Shown here: one piece after another, positions 48,081 through 56,796 of the stretch | Layout of the letters: each line of letters starts with the position of its first letter | Numbering within the stretch: position 1 is the stretch's first letter | Assembly (NCBI GenBank): GCA_937928595.1 | Contig: CALGJV010000001.1 | Coordinates: forward strand, 44,545 to 108,544 | DNA length: 64,000 nt | Direction of reading: 5' to 3' | Origin: an uncultured Phycisphaerae bacterium | Lineage (GTDB): Bacteria > Planctomycetota > Phycisphaerae > UBA1845 > Fen-1342 | Notes under the pieces: generated by a model | Database searches by the model: none | What the model was told of the DNA's origin: nothing | Seen by the model: the letters and a program-made list of their open reading frames with translations, nothing else | Program-made: the position numbers and the translations under genes

Positions 48081-48414
48081 GGCGGCGGCCGGCGCAGCGC
48101 CGGAGATCACGGCCGGCGACCTGGCGGAGCGGCTGCGGCAGGAGCGGCCGCCGGTCCTTTTGGATGTTCGGCGGGAAGACGAAGTGCGCGTGGCCCGGAT
48201 TGCCGGGGCGCGGCATATTCCCCTGGATGAGTTGCCGCAGCGGTGGACCGAGCTGGATCCCGCCGCGGCGCTCGTCGTGTACTGCCACCACGGCGTGCGG
48301 AGTGCCCAGGCGGCCGCGTTCCTGCGGCAGGCGGGTTTCACGGACGTGGCGAGCCTGCGGGGCGGGATCGACGCGTGGGCGCGGGAGATCGACCCGCGGA
48401 TGCCGCGCTACTGA
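48073..48414 (+). CDS. rhodanese-domain protein
   Basis: Protein of 113 residues, a single rhodanese domain: EITAGDLAERLRQERPPVLLDVRREDEVRVARIAGARHIPLDEL, then VVYCHHGVRSAQAAAFLRQAGFTDVASLRGGIDAW. The active cysteine lies in CHHGVRS. It probably handles persulfide sulfur in the cytoplasm (no signal peptide). It overlaps the end of bfr by 8 bp, a coupling seen in other genomes between small rhodaneses and iron or stress genes. Substrate unknown. Confidence 0.9.
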   Translation: MRKAAAGAAPEITAGDLAERLRQERPPVLLDVRREDEVRVARIAGARHIPLDELPQRWTELDPAAALVVYCHHGVRSAQAAAFLRQAGFTDVASLRGGIDAWAREIDPRMPRY

Positions 48415-48442
48415 GCGCGCGGCCGGCGGGTTCGACGCCCTG

Positions 48443-49405
48443 CTACGTCAGGCTATAGAACACCAACGCCAGCCAGATCACGCCGGCGGGCGCCAGCAGC
48501 GCCAGCAGGGCCGTCGCCAGGCATGCACCGGTCGCCCCCAGCCAACGCAGCGCGGCCCGGTTGCGTCCGGGGAAGCCCGTGCGGAGCAGGCGATAGAAGT
48601 TGGCAAGGCACAGCAGCAGCGCGGCCATGTATCCCATCGCCGCGCCGACGACGGCGACGCCGACGCAGTCGGCGAGTTGCACCGGCGGTCCGGTGCTCAG
48701 GTACCAGGTCAGTAGCCCGCCCGCGATAGCCAGCACCGCCGCCGGAGTCCACGCCAGCGGCGCCCAAGCATAGTAGTTCAGCGCGATCAAGCGGTTCTCG
48801 TACTCGGGCTCGAAGTGCCGGGACTGGACGAAGTAGCTCGTTACCCCGGGTAGCGCGAGCAGGCATAGCAACGTCCAGATCAGCAGTCCGGACAGACCCC
48901 ACGCGAGCAAATCGCCGTCGCCGGCCAGTTCGCGGTACAGCGGTCGAATTCCCAGCACCGCCGCGGCGTACAGCGCGATCGGCAGGTACGCCCACGCGAC
49001 GCAACGCCACCGGAACGACTGGCTTTCGGCGAAATCCACGGGCAGGGCGAGCTGCTTGGCGAACCGCTTGTTCCACGTGACGAACCACACCGTGCGCCAG
49101 AAGGCTCGCCCGGTCCCGAGCGTACGCCGGTGCGCCCACGGAATCTGCGACTTGCCCGCCCGCACGTCCGCCAGGTCGGTCCCGCACTCCGGGCACCGGG
49201 GGCTGGTCAGCCCGCGCACGTCATAGCCGCACTCGGGACACAATGCGCCCTCCGACAGCGAAGCCGGCGTCGGGTCGCTCGGACCGGCCGTAGCGAACGC
49301 GGATTCCGACACCCGCGGCGGGACGGAGGGCCCCCCGAGTGTCCCGCGCGCGTCCGCCGGTTCGTCGGGTGTTGGGGGGCTCGGCTGGGGCGGGCGCGAC
49401 GCCAA
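48443..49405 (-). CDS. zinc-ribbon multi-TM protein
   Basis: Protein of 320 residues. A Pro/Ser-rich N-terminal 55 residues lead to a zinc ribbon (LCPECGYDVRGLTSPRCPECGTDL) and then about five hydrophobic helices. The CPxCGYDxRG...RCPECG ribbon followed by membrane helices is a recurrent planctomycete architecture of unknown function. The ribbon is on the cytoplasmic side if the first helix runs outward. It is divergent from the next gene across 107 bp, and convergent with rhodanese. Confidence 0.65.
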   Translation of the reverse strand: MASRPPQPSPPTPDEPADARGTLGGPSVPPRVSESAFATAGPSDPTPASLSEGALCPECGYDVRGLTSPRCPECGTDLADVRAGKSQIPWAHRRTLGTGRAFWRTVWFVTWNKRFAKQLALPVDFAESQSFRWRCVAWAYLPIALYAAAVLGIRPLYRELAGDGDLLAWGLSGLLIWTLLCLLALPGVTSYFVQSRHFEPEYENRLIALNYYAWAPLAWTPAAVLAIAGGLLTWYLSTGPPVQLADCVGVAVVGAAMGYMAALLLCLANFYRLLRTGFPGRNRAALRWLGATGACLATALLALLAPAGVIWLALVFYSLT

Positions 49406-49512
49406 GGAAATCTCCGGCGCATATTGGGTGGGCGGATCGGAAGGGCGTCAACTCCGCGCGGTCGGTTCCAGCGCGTACAATGCGCCGGGCGCCGGACGAA
49501 AGGCTAGGCCGC

Positions 49513-51141
49513 ATGGCACCGCTCGCATCGCCGCCAGATGCCGCACCGCCCGTTTCGGCCGGGCCCGCGGCGGACTCCAGCCGCGGCTTGTCCGAACGGC
49601 CGCCCGTTCGCATCCCGCCGCGCTTCTGGTGGCTGAAACGGCTGACCGTCGCGGGGGGCCTGTACCTGTTGTTGCTGGCGAGCGTACGCCTCTGGTGGGG
49701 TTACGAGGCCGACCGGCGGCTTCAGGCGGAGATCGATGCGATTCGAGGTCGGGGCGAACCGCTTCTCCTCGAGGACTACGACCTGACGGTTCCCGCACAT
49801 GAGGACGCCGGTCCGCTGCTTCAGCAGACCATCGCGGCGCTGCCGCCGCACAGCGCCGGCGTCGCCCCGGACGACCTCGCGAAGCTTTTGAAACGCGGCC
49901 TGGCGTGCAATGAGGCCGTGCAGCGGTTCCTGGCGGAGACGGCGACGGCGCGGCAGCTCCTGCGGGCCGCCGCCCAGCGTCCCCGGGCCACGTGGGGCCT
50001 GCGCCTGACGTCGCCCATGATCAACCTCCTGATGCCCTCGCTTTCCGATACCCGTCGCCTCGCGAAGGTCGCGGCCGCCGCGGCACTGGCCGAATATGCG
50101 GCCGGCGACGATGCCGCGGCGTTCGCGACCGTGCGCGACGCCCTGGCGCTGGCCCGGCAGGCCGATGACAACAACCCGTTCCTCATCTCCCGTCTGGTGG
50201 CCGTGGCGTGCGAGGCGCTGGCGACGGACACGCTGGCTTTCCTGGTGGCCCAGGTCGAGGTGGACGATGCGCCGCCGCAACCGCTCGTCCGGCGGCGCGT
50301 GGCACGGGTTCCGGCGACGCGGGCGCAACTGCTCGAACTGCGAGACCGGCTCCTGGATGAGGTGGCATTCTCGCGGGGGCTGCGCGCGGCGATGCAGGGC
50401 GAGCGGTCGATGATCTGGGACACGATGAGCCTGGTGCTTGCCGGTCGGCAACCACTTGTGGGCTTCGGGCCCGCGCCTGCGACCTCGCGTCTGGAGCTGT
50501 TGTTCCGCCGCGCAGTCTACGATCCGGCCATTCGGCTTGAGCTGTGGCGCATGCTCGTGGCCCTGGAGCCGTTCGTGGCGGCGGGCACGGCCGAGAACGG
50601 GACGAAGGTCTGCGCTCCGGCGTTGGTGGTGCCGGACAAGCGGAGTATGCGGGGGCTCACACGCTTCTACAGCGCGATCTTGCTTCCGTCGCTCGATCGG
50701 TCGGTGGAGATTCACTTTCGGCAGATCGGTTTTCGGCGGTTGACGGCGACGGCCATCGCCATCCGGCTGTACGAGCTCGATCACCGCCGGCGGCCCGAGA
50801 CACTCGCTGCGCTCGTGCCGGAGTACCTCCCGGCCGTACCGCGCGACCCGTTCCGCGCGGACGGCGGCCCCATCGGGTATCTCCGCGACGACGAGATTCC
50901 GCGGCTTTACTGCGTCGGGAGCAACGGCCTCGACGAGAACGGGCTGCTCGTCTGGAGCTCGCCGACGCAGCTCGACCCCGAAAGGTCGGACTGGCCGACG
51001 GTGTTTCTGGACGGCCGGCAACCCTGGGAGCGGGTCGATGTGTTCGCGGAGCAGCGCGTTCTGAAGGTCGGCCCGCCCGCGCCGGGCGAGTCCAGTGAGG
51101 GCGGCGCGCAGTCCGACGCCGATGAGGGGCAGCGGGAGTGA
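49513..51141 (+). CDS. membrane-anchored exported protein of unknown function
   Basis: Protein of 542 residues with a Pro-rich cytoplasmic tail, one TM helix (LTVAGGLYLLLLASVRLWWGY) and a mainly helical outer domain. Near the C-terminus, RLYELDHRRRPETLAALVPEYLPAVPRDPFRADGGPIGYL is the (Y-x-x-x-H-x-x-x-P-x-x-L-x-x-L-V-P-x-Y-L-x-x-V-P-x-D-P-F) block common to many planctomycete exported proteins and to the C-terminal part of some pseudopilins. No enzymatic motif was seen. A TACAAT box lies 32 bp before the ATG, without a clear -35. Confidence 0.6.
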   Translation: MAPLASPPDAAPPVSAGPAADSSRGLSERPPVRIPPRFWWLKRLTVAGGLYLLLLASVRLWWGYEADRRLQAEIDAIRGRGEPLLLEDYDLTVPAHEDAGPLLQQTIAALPPHSAGVAPDDLAKLLKRGLACNEAVQRFLAETATARQLLRAAAQRPRATWGLRLTSPMINLLMPSLSDTRRLAKVAAAAALAEYAAGDDAAAFATVRDALALARQADDNNPFLISRLVAVACEALATDTLAFLVAQVEVDDAPPQPLVRRRVARVPATRAQLLELRDRLLDEVAFSRGLRAAMQGERSMIWDTMSLVLAGRQPLVGFGPAPATSRLELLFRRAVYDPAIRLELWRMLVALEPFVAAGTAENGTKVCAPALVVPDKRSMRGLTRFYSAILLPSLDRSVEIHFRQIGFRRLTATAIAIRLYELDHRRRPETLAALVPEYLPAVPRDPFRADGGPIGYLRDDEIPRLYCVGSNGLDENGLLVWSSPTQLDPERSDWPTVFLDGRQPWERVDVFAEQRVLKVGPPAPGESSEGGAQSDADEGQRE

Positions 51142-51258
51142 GCCTCCGCCCGGCCGGCCGGGAGCGGTCGCCCGCGGCCGAAGCTTGACGGCGCTCCGCG
51201 CGTCCAGGCGGGCGGCGCAACGCGGCCGGCCTGGCAGCCCGTTGAGAGAGCAAACGGG

Positions 51259-51314
51259 CCGTCGTGGCACCGGCGTCCCGCCGGTGAAGAGACGGGCGGA
51301 ACATCCGTGCCACC
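51259..51314. repeat. intergenic hairpin element of GGCACCGGCG type
   Basis: Outer arms GTGGCAC and GTGCCAC enclose an inner hairpin CACCGGCG/CGCCGGTG, making a branched fold. A related form occurs at about 22037-22145. It lies between the convergent gene at 49513 and ileS, just before the ileS stop. Confidence 0.55.
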
Positions 51315-51331
51315 CCTTTGTCAACGGGCCG

Positions 51332-54300
51332 CTAGGTCGCAATCGCGATGCGGGCGGTGTGCTGCTCGACCTTGACGGTGTGCATCGGGCCGGACGGGGC
51401 CGCCCCGCAGACAATCCTCGTCGCGAGGCATTCCTGCGCGATCGTCGCCTCGAACCGGCGCACGACCGCCAGCAGCGCGTCGGGCGCGTCCACGTAGAGC
51501 GTGATGCGGGCCTCGTAGGCGAGGTCCTGTTCCTTGCGCAGCGCCTGGATGTGGTGGATCAGCTCGCGGACCAGGCCCTCCTCGATCAGCTCGGGCGTGA
51601 GCTCGGTCTGCACGACGACCACGCCGCCGCGGCCCTGCGCGGCGGACCAGCCCGGCCTGGCCTCCAGCCGCACCTGCACTTCCTGCGGCGTGAGGTGCAG
51701 GACCTGGCCGGCGACGGTGACCGCCAGCTCGCCGCGGGACGCGAGGGCCTCGCGCGCGGCGGCCGGGTCAAGCTGCTGGAGCGCGCCGGCCACCTGCGGC
51801 GCCAGCTTGCCGAACCGGGGTCCGATGGCCTTGAAGTCGGGCTTGACCTGGTAGGTCACGTACTGGTCGGCCGCGGCCGTGAACTCGACCTGCTTGATGT
51901 TGAGCTCCTCGGCGATCAGCGCGGCGTGCTCGCGGAGCCAGTCGGCGTGCTCGGCACGGGCCAGCACGATCTCCGCCCGCGCCAGCGGCTGGCGCACCTT
52001 GAGGCGGGCCGTCGTGCGGGCGGCGCGGCCGAGCGAGACGATGTCGCGGACCAGGTCCATCTCGGCCGCGAGCTGCTCGTCGATGAGCGCGGGGTCGGCC
52101 GTGGGATAGTCGCAGAGGTGTACGGATAAGGCACGAAGGCACGGAGGCACGGAGGCACGGAGAGAGGAACCCGCGTCATCGGCCTGCCGTGCGCGGGCGT
52201 CGCTTCGTGCCTTCGTGCCCTCGTGGCTTCGTGCCTGCGTGCCTTCGTCGCTTCGTGCCTCCGTGCCTTCGTGCCTCTCAGTCTCCGCACCCTTCAGATT
52301 CTGGTACATCACTTCCGCGAAGAACGGCGTGAACGGGGCGATGAGCCGGCTGAGCGTCCCGAGGACCTCGTAGAGCGTGTGGTACGCGTCCCACTTGTCC
52401 TGGTCTTTCGCGCTTTTCCAGAAGCGCTCCCGCGAGCGGCGGACGTACCAGTTGCTCAGGCCGTCGACGAAGTCGTTGAGCCGGCCGGCGGCGGGGTAGT
52501 TCTCGAAGGCGTCGAGCTTCTCGCGGACGAAGCGGGTCGTGCGGTGCAGCTCGCTGAGGATCCAGCGGTCGAGCTCGCCGCGCTCGGCCGGTGGGCGCCG
52601 GGGCGAGCCGTGCGTCGGGTGCGCGTCGAAGCCGTCGATGTTGGCGTAGATGTTGAAGAAGCTGAAAACGTTGTAGAGGCGGACGAGGAACTCGCGCTGC
52701 GCGTCGCGGATGGCGGCCTCGACGAAGCGCGTGCTGGTCCAGGGGACTTGGGCGCTGAAGAAATACCAGCGCATGGCGTCGGCGCCGTACGTGTCGAAGA
52801 CGTAGTTGGGCTCCTTGTAGTTGCGAAGCCGCTTCGACATCTTGTTGCCGTCCTCGCCCATCATGTGCCCGAGGACGATGCAGGTGCGGTAGGGGTGCGG
52901 GTAATCGCGGCGTGCCGCGGCAACGACATCCCGCGTTTCCTGCGCTGGGGGAGCCGCGGGGGCGGGCGCACGGCCCGCCCGCTCCTCGCCGGGGGACGGA
53001 ACGCCCGGACTGCCCGGTTGCGTGAAGAGCAACGTGCTGATGCTGAGCAGCCCGTAGAACCACCCGCGAGTCTGGTCGATCGCCTCGCTGATGAAGTCCG
53101 CGGGGAAGCGCTGCGCGAACGTCTCCACGCTGCCCGGGGCGTGCGGGAAGCCCCATTGCGCGAACGGCATGCTGCCCGCGTCCCACCAGCAGTCGATGAC
53201 CTCGGGCACGCGGCGCATCCTCGCGCCCGGCGCGAAGGGGCTGTCGTAGACCCACGCGTCGATGTACGGCTTGTGCACCCGGAGGTGATCCGGCAGGGTG
53301 GGGTCTTCGGCTTTCTTCGCGGCCCACAGGCCGTCGGGGTATTCCGGCGTCGCGTCGGTCGCGCCGGGCTTGGCCATCAGTTCGGCCAGCGAGCCGACGG
53401 CCTCCATCTTCCCGGTTTTGTCGCAGACCCAGATCGGCAGCGGGGTGCCCCAGTAGCGCTCGCGCGACAGCGCCCAATCGACGTTGTTGCGCAGGAAATC
53501 GCCGAAGCGGCCGTCGCGGATGTGCTCGGGCAGCCAGCGGATCTGCGCGTTGTTCGCGAGGAACGCCTCGCGGAACTGGCTCGTGCGGACGAACCAGCTC
53601 TGCCGGGCGTACTGGATCAACGCGTCGTTCTCGGCGCGCGGGCAGAACGGGTACTCGTGCTCGATCGTCTCCTGGTGCAGCAGCAGGCCGCGGTCGCGCA
53701 GCTCGCGGATGATGTCCTTGTCGCAGTCCTTCACCCAGCGCCCGCGGTAGGCGGGCGGGGCTTCGTCGTTCATCGTGCCGTCGGGGCGGACCGAGCAGAT
53801 GAGCGGGATGCTGTGCGGCCCGTCCACGAAGCGGCGGCGCTCGTCCTGGAGCAGGTTGAAGTCCACCTCGCCGAAGGCGGGGGCGATGTGGACGATGCCG
53901 GTGCCGGTCTCCAGGTCGATGAAATCGGCCGGCACGACCCGCCAGGCGAGCGACGCCGCGCCGCCGTCGCACAGCGGTGCGGTGCGGTCGGCCAGCGATC
54001 GCGCGTAGCAGTCGAACGGCGGCTCGTAGCGGAGGCCGACCAGCTCCGCGCCCTTGCACGTCGCCACGGTCTCCAGCTTGCGCTTGATCTTCTCCGCCGT
54101 GGGGCCGACCAGCGCCGCCGCAATGCAGAAGTATTCGTCGGTCGCGAGGTCGTGCACCAGCGCGTAGTCCACGTCCGGCCCGACGGCCGCGAAGTGGTTG
54201 CTGATCAGCGTCCAGGGCGTGGTCGTCCAGACCAGCAGCGAGACGCGCTTCCCGGCCGGCACGCGCCACTCCGCCGGCCATGCGCCGCCGCCCTCTGTTC

Positions 54301-54997
54301 CCTCCGTGCCCTGGCTGGCCCCCTGCGTGCCTGCGTGCCTTCGTGCCTCCGTGCCTTCTCTCACTACAAACCGCACATACACGCTCGGGTCCTGCACCGT
54401 CCGGTAGCCCTCGCCGACCTCGCCGGCCGACAGCGCGGTCCCGCCCTGGGCCCACCACCACACAACCTTGTGCCCCTGGTACAGCAGACCGCGCTCGAAC
54501 AGCGTCTTCAGGCTCCACCATACGCTCTCGACGTACTGCTGGTGGAAGGTCACGTAGGCTTCCTCGAGGTTCACCCAGAACCCCAGACGCCGGGTCATCT
54601 GCTCCCACTCGCGCGTGTAGCGGAAGACGCTCTCGATGCACTTGCGGACGAACTTCTCGACGCCGTAGCTCTCGATCTCCTCCTTCGTGTGGATGCCGAG
54701 CTCCTTGCAGACCTCGACCTCCACCGGCAGGCCGTGCGTGTCCCACCCCGCCTTGCGCTCGACGAGCCGGCCGCACATCGTCTGGTAGCGCGGAAACAGG
54801 TCCTTGATGGCGCGCGTCAGGCAGTGCCCCGGGTGCGGCAGGCCGTTGGCCGTCGGTGGGCCCTCGTAGAAGACGAAGCGCGGCGCGCCGCGCCGCTGCT
54901 CCAGCGACCGCTCGAAGATGCGGTGCCGCTCCCAGAACGCGAGCATCTGCTGCTCGGCCTGCGCGAAACTGAACTCAGCGGGCAACGGCTCGAACAT
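51332..54997 (-). CDS. ileS: isoleucyl-tRNA synthetase with repeat-derived insertions
   Basis: Protein of 1221 residues, against about 1,030-1,060 for the eukaryote-like IleS2 type it resembles. Seen: YEGPPTANGLPHPGHCLTRAIKD (HIGH motif, here HPGH), WDTHGLPVEVEVCKELG, the CP1 editing domain (WTTTPWTLISNHFAAVGPDVDYALV), a WWDAGSMPFAQWGFPH block, GEDGNKMSKRLRNYKEP (KMSKS as KMSKR) and the anticodon domain. Three extra segments stand out: about residues 212-237 and 903-955, both made of 8-residue EGTEAR(R/S)H-like repeats from an 8-bp DNA repeat, and 653-691, Pro/Ala-rich. A TTGTGA-18-TATTCT promoter precedes it, and MATE read-through could also reach it across 72 bp. Confidence 0.93.
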   Translation of the reverse strand: MFEPLPAEFSFAQAEQQMLAFWERHRIFERSLEQRRGAPRFVFYEGPPTANGLPHPGHCLTRAIKDLFPRYQTMCGRLVERKAGWDTHGLPVEVEVCKELGIHTKEEIESYGVEKFVRKCIESVFRYTREWEQMTRRLGFWVNLEEAYVTFHQQYVESVWWSLKTLFERGLLYQGHKVVWWWAQGGTALSAGEVGEGYRTVQDPSVYVRFVVREGTEARRHAGTQGASQGTEGTEGGGAWPAEWRVPAGKRVSLLVWTTTPWTLISNHFAAVGPDVDYALVHDLATDEYFCIAAALVGPTAEKIKRKLETVATCKGAELVGLRYEPPFDCYARSLADRTAPLCDGGAASLAWRVVPADFIDLETGTGIVHIAPAFGEVDFNLLQDERRRFVDGPHSIPLICSVRPDGTMNDEAPPAYRGRWVKDCDKDIIRELRDRGLLLHQETIEHEYPFCPRAENDALIQYARQSWFVRTSQFREAFLANNAQIRWLPEHIRDGRFGDFLRNNVDWALSRERYWGTPLPIWVCDKTGKMEAVGSLAELMAKPGATDATPEYPDGLWAAKKAEDPTLPDHLRVHKPYIDAWVYDSPFAPGARMRRVPEVIDCWWDAGSMPFAQWGFPHAPGSVETFAQRFPADFISEAIDQTRGWFYGLLSISTLLFTQPGSPGVPSPGEERAGRAPAPAAPPAQETRDVVAAARRDYPHPYRTCIVLGHMMGEDGNKMSKRLRNYKEPNYVFDTYGADAMRWYFFSAQVPWTSTRFVEAAIRDAQREFLVRLYNVFSFFNIYANIDGFDAHPTHGSPRRPPAERGELDRWILSELHRTTRFVREKLDAFENYPAAGRLNDFVDGLSNWYVRRSRERFWKSAKDQDKWDAYHTLYEVLGTLSRLIAPFTPFFAEVMYQNLKGAETERHEGTEARSDEGTQARSHEGTKARSDARARQADDAGSSLRASVPPCLRALSVHLCDYPTADPALIDEQLAAEMDLVRDIVSLGRAARTTARLKVRQPLARAEIVLARAEHADWLREHAALIAEELNIKQVEFTAAADQYVTYQVKPDFKAIGPRFGKLAPQVAGALQQLDPAAAREALASRGELAVTVAGQVLHLTPQEVQVRLEARPGWSAAQGRGGVVVVQTELTPELIEEGLVRELIHHIQALRKEQDLAYEARITLYVDAPDALLAVVRRFEATIAQECLATRIVCGAAPSGPMHTVKVEQHTARIAIAT
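52130..52282. repeat. octanucleotide repeat inside ileS, inverted halves
   Basis: GCACGAAG/GCACGGAG-type 8-bp units run from about 52132 to 52163; the reverse-complement form CTTCGTGC repeats from about 52206 to 52277, so the two halves could pair. All lie inside the ileS reading frame; because 24 bp is three units, the peptide repeats every 8 residues. Confidence 0.8.
54289..54366. repeat. second octanucleotide repeat inside ileS
   Basis: CTTCGTGC/CTCCGTGC-type 8-bp units, degenerate at the 3' part, lie in the editing-domain region of ileS and are read in frame. The surrounding conserved sequence is not disturbed. Confidence 0.75.
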
Positions 54998-55027
54998 GCC
55001 TCGACTCCACAGCGACCAAACCCGACC

Positions 55028-55057
55028 AGAATACCGCCCGGCCCGGGGGCCTCACAA
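55028..55057 (-). promoter_or_regulatory. promoter for ileS
   Basis: On the minus strand TTGTGA (55057-55052) and TATTCT (55033-55028) are 18 bp apart, 31 bp before the ileS start codon. Confidence 0.45.
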
Positions 55058-55069
55058 CCGCGGCGGCCG

Positions 55070-56587
55070 CTACACGGGCTGCTGCGCGGCCGTCGCCGCC
55101 GCCGGCGCGGGCAACCGCGCGACGTCGGGCTCAGGGGCGGCCGCGGTCTCCACCGGGGCCGCGCCGCTGAACACGTGCATGGTCCGCCACGCGCCGGATT
55201 GAAACCGCCAGGCCACGAGCAGTCCCAGCAGCGTGAGATAGCCCACGGCCATCAGCCACGGGCCGTGGATGCCGAACTGCGGGGCGAACTCGGCCAGGAG
55301 CCAGCCGCCGCCCACGAAGAGGGACCAGCAGCAGGCGCCGTTGAGCAGGGCCGGCACGCGGGTGTCGCCCGCGCCGCGCAGCGCGAAGATGAACGTGATC
55401 CCCATCGCGTCGAATACCTGGTAGAGCGCGACCCAGAGCATGATCCAGCCGCCGATGGCCAGCACGTCGGCGTCGCTGCTCATGACCCGCAGCAGCGGCC
55501 CGCGCGCCAAGAAGAGCGCGAGGCCGGCCAGCCCCATGTACGCCATGTTCAGGTGCAGCGCGACGCGGGCGCGGTACGCCGCTTCGTCGGGGCGGCGCGC
55601 TCCGACCGCGAACCCGACCTGGCTGCACAGCGCCAGCCCGATGCCGACCGCGGGCATGAACGCCACGTGCGTGTACTGCATCGCGATGTTGGTGGCGGCC
55701 AGGGCGGCCGTGCCGAACCGCGGCGCGATCAGGTTCAGGAACACGACCCACGAGCCGAGCTCGAGCACGCCCATGGCCGCCATCGGCACGCCGATCCGCA
55801 GGATGTCGGCGATCGCGCGCCACCGCACGGCCAGCGCGTGCCGCGTGCGGAACCGGGCGTTGAAGCCGGGCCCGACAAACACGGCCAGCAGAACGGCGAG
55901 CCGGGACCACCAGCCGATGACCGTCGCCAGCCCGGCGCCCCAGATGCCCCAGGCCGGGAACGTGACGCTCCAGGCCGGCAGCGGCCCGAGGGCGGGCAGC
56001 GCGAGCGTCGGTCCGAAGATCAGCAGCCAGTTGAACAGCACGTTCACGCCCAGTGACACGAGCGACGCGATCAGCGTGACGCCCGGACGCTTGACGCCGT
56101 TGAAGAAGCCCTCCAGCCCGGCCGCCGCGACGGCCGGCACGAGCGACCAGATGGTGACGACGGCGTAGGCCGCCTGGGCCTGAAGCACGGCCGGCGTCTG
56201 CCCGCCGATCGCGCCGATCCAGTGATACACGGTGGGCAGCGCGGCGGCGATCAGCGCGGCGGCGAGCGCCGCCGGCAGGGCGAAGTAGATCGTCTGCCAG
56301 GTGTACTCGGCCCCGCGCTCCGGCTCGCAGCGGCCGTCGGCCTGAGCGGCGAACGTCTGCGCGCTGGAGGCGATGCCCATGCCGGCCCAGATGAAGATCC
56401 AGACGAGGAACGCGGCGGGGGAGATGGCGGCCAGGGCGTCGGTGCCCAGCCGCGCGACCATCGCGACGTCCACGAAGCTCATCAGGATGCGCGAGGCGGA
56501 CACGGCGACCAGCGGCGCCGCGAGCGTGAGCAGCTCGCGGTACGGCCGCTCGAGCCGCGCGTGGACTGCCAGGTTCGATGTTGACAC
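55070..56587 (-). CDS. MATE-family efflux transporter
   Basis: Protein of 505 residues with about 12 TM helices. N-terminal RPYRELLTLAAPLVAVSASRILMSFVDVAMVARLG is the MATE opening; the second half repeats it (RIGVPMAAMGVLELGSWVVFLNLIAPRFGTAALAATNIAMQ), and VGFAVGARRPDEAAYRAR and FALRGAGDTRVPALLNG are conserved loops. It exports cationic drugs or metabolites by H+ or Na+ antiport; the substrate is unknown. The GTG start follows AAAGGAT by 6 nt. Its 200-nt leader contains a small ORF and an intrinsic terminator, so expression is probably controlled by premature termination. ileS lies 72 bp downstream on the same strand. Confidence 0.9.
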   Translation of the reverse strand: MSTSNLAVHARLERPYRELLTLAAPLVAVSASRILMSFVDVAMVARLGTDALAAISPAAFLVWIFIWAGMGIASSAQTFAAQADGRCEPERGAEYTWQTIYFALPAALAAALIAAALPTVYHWIGAIGGQTPAVLQAQAAYAVVTIWSLVPAVAAAGLEGFFNGVKRPGVTLIASLVSLGVNVLFNWLLIFGPTLALPALGPLPAWSVTFPAWGIWGAGLATVIGWWSRLAVLLAVFVGPGFNARFRTRHALAVRWRAIADILRIGVPMAAMGVLELGSWVVFLNLIAPRFGTAALAATNIAMQYTHVAFMPAVGIGLALCSQVGFAVGARRPDEAAYRARVALHLNMAYMGLAGLALFLARGPLLRVMSSDADVLAIGGWIMLWVALYQVFDAMGITFIFALRGAGDTRVPALLNGACCWSLFVGGGWLLAEFAPQFGIHGPWLMAVGYLTLLGLLVAWRFQSGAWRTMHVFSGAAPVETAAAPEPDVARLPAPAAATAAQQPV

Positions 56588-56624
56588 GGTCTATCCTTTC
56601 GGGCCACCGGGCCCGCGATCCAAC

Positions 56625-56656
56625 AAAAAACCCTGGGAGCGGGGCTCACCAGGGTT
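56625..56656 (-). terminator. strong intrinsic terminator in the MATE leader
   Basis: On the minus strand AACCCTGG (56656-56649) pairs perfectly with CCAGGGTT (56636-56629); inside it GAGC pairs with GCTC, giving about 12 bp with one bulged base. Six T residues, two of them in the stem, follow. It lies 38 nt before the start codon, so it must be read through for MATE expression. Confidence 0.85.
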
Positions 56657-56683
56657 GACGTTCCGCACCACAACTCGACGACA

Positions 56684-56746
56684 CTAGGGCGGCGGCAACC
56701 CCGGCCGGATTGCGCAGGGAATCGGGATGTCCGGGGCGATCCGCAT
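56684..56746 (-). CDS. 20-codon leader peptide of the MATE attenuator
   Basis: An ATG ORF of 20 codons, with AAGGAT 6-7 nt before the ATG. The peptide has seven Pro and four Ile residues (Ile at 3, 7, 9, 13) and ends GLPPP before TAG. It lies about 45 nt after the expected transcription start and 28 nt upstream of the terminator stem. Codons 4-6 and 14-17 contain the two RNA segments that can pair with each other or with the terminator (see findings). Its role is regulatory; the peptide itself may have none. Confidence 0.6.
   Translation of the reverse strand: MRIAPDIPIPCAIRPGLPPP
56697..56737 (-). promoter_or_regulatory. alternative pairing segments 1 and 2 of attenuator
   Basis: Segment 1, GCCCCGG (56737-56731), can pair over 7 bp (one G-U) with segment 2, CCGGGGTT (56704-56697). 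Segment 2 can instead pair over 8 bp (one G-U) with AACCCTGG, the 5' arm of the terminator. Confidence 0.6.
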
Positions 56747-56796
56747 CGGTCGATCCTTGGTGTCGATGGCGCGCGCTTCGCACGCCCGAAACCGTA

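Noticed and set aside
54998..55069. T-box riboswitch before ileS
   Set aside because: The gap to MATE is only 72 bp; no T-box sequence, specifier loop or terminator is present. Control from the MATE leader or its own promoter is more likely.
56588..56790. Known metabolite riboswitch class in the MATE leader
   Set aside because: I looked for cobalamin, TPP, FMN, SAM/SAH, glycine, ZTP, fluoride and guanidine consensus pieces and saw none. The small ORF with four pairing segments explains the region better.
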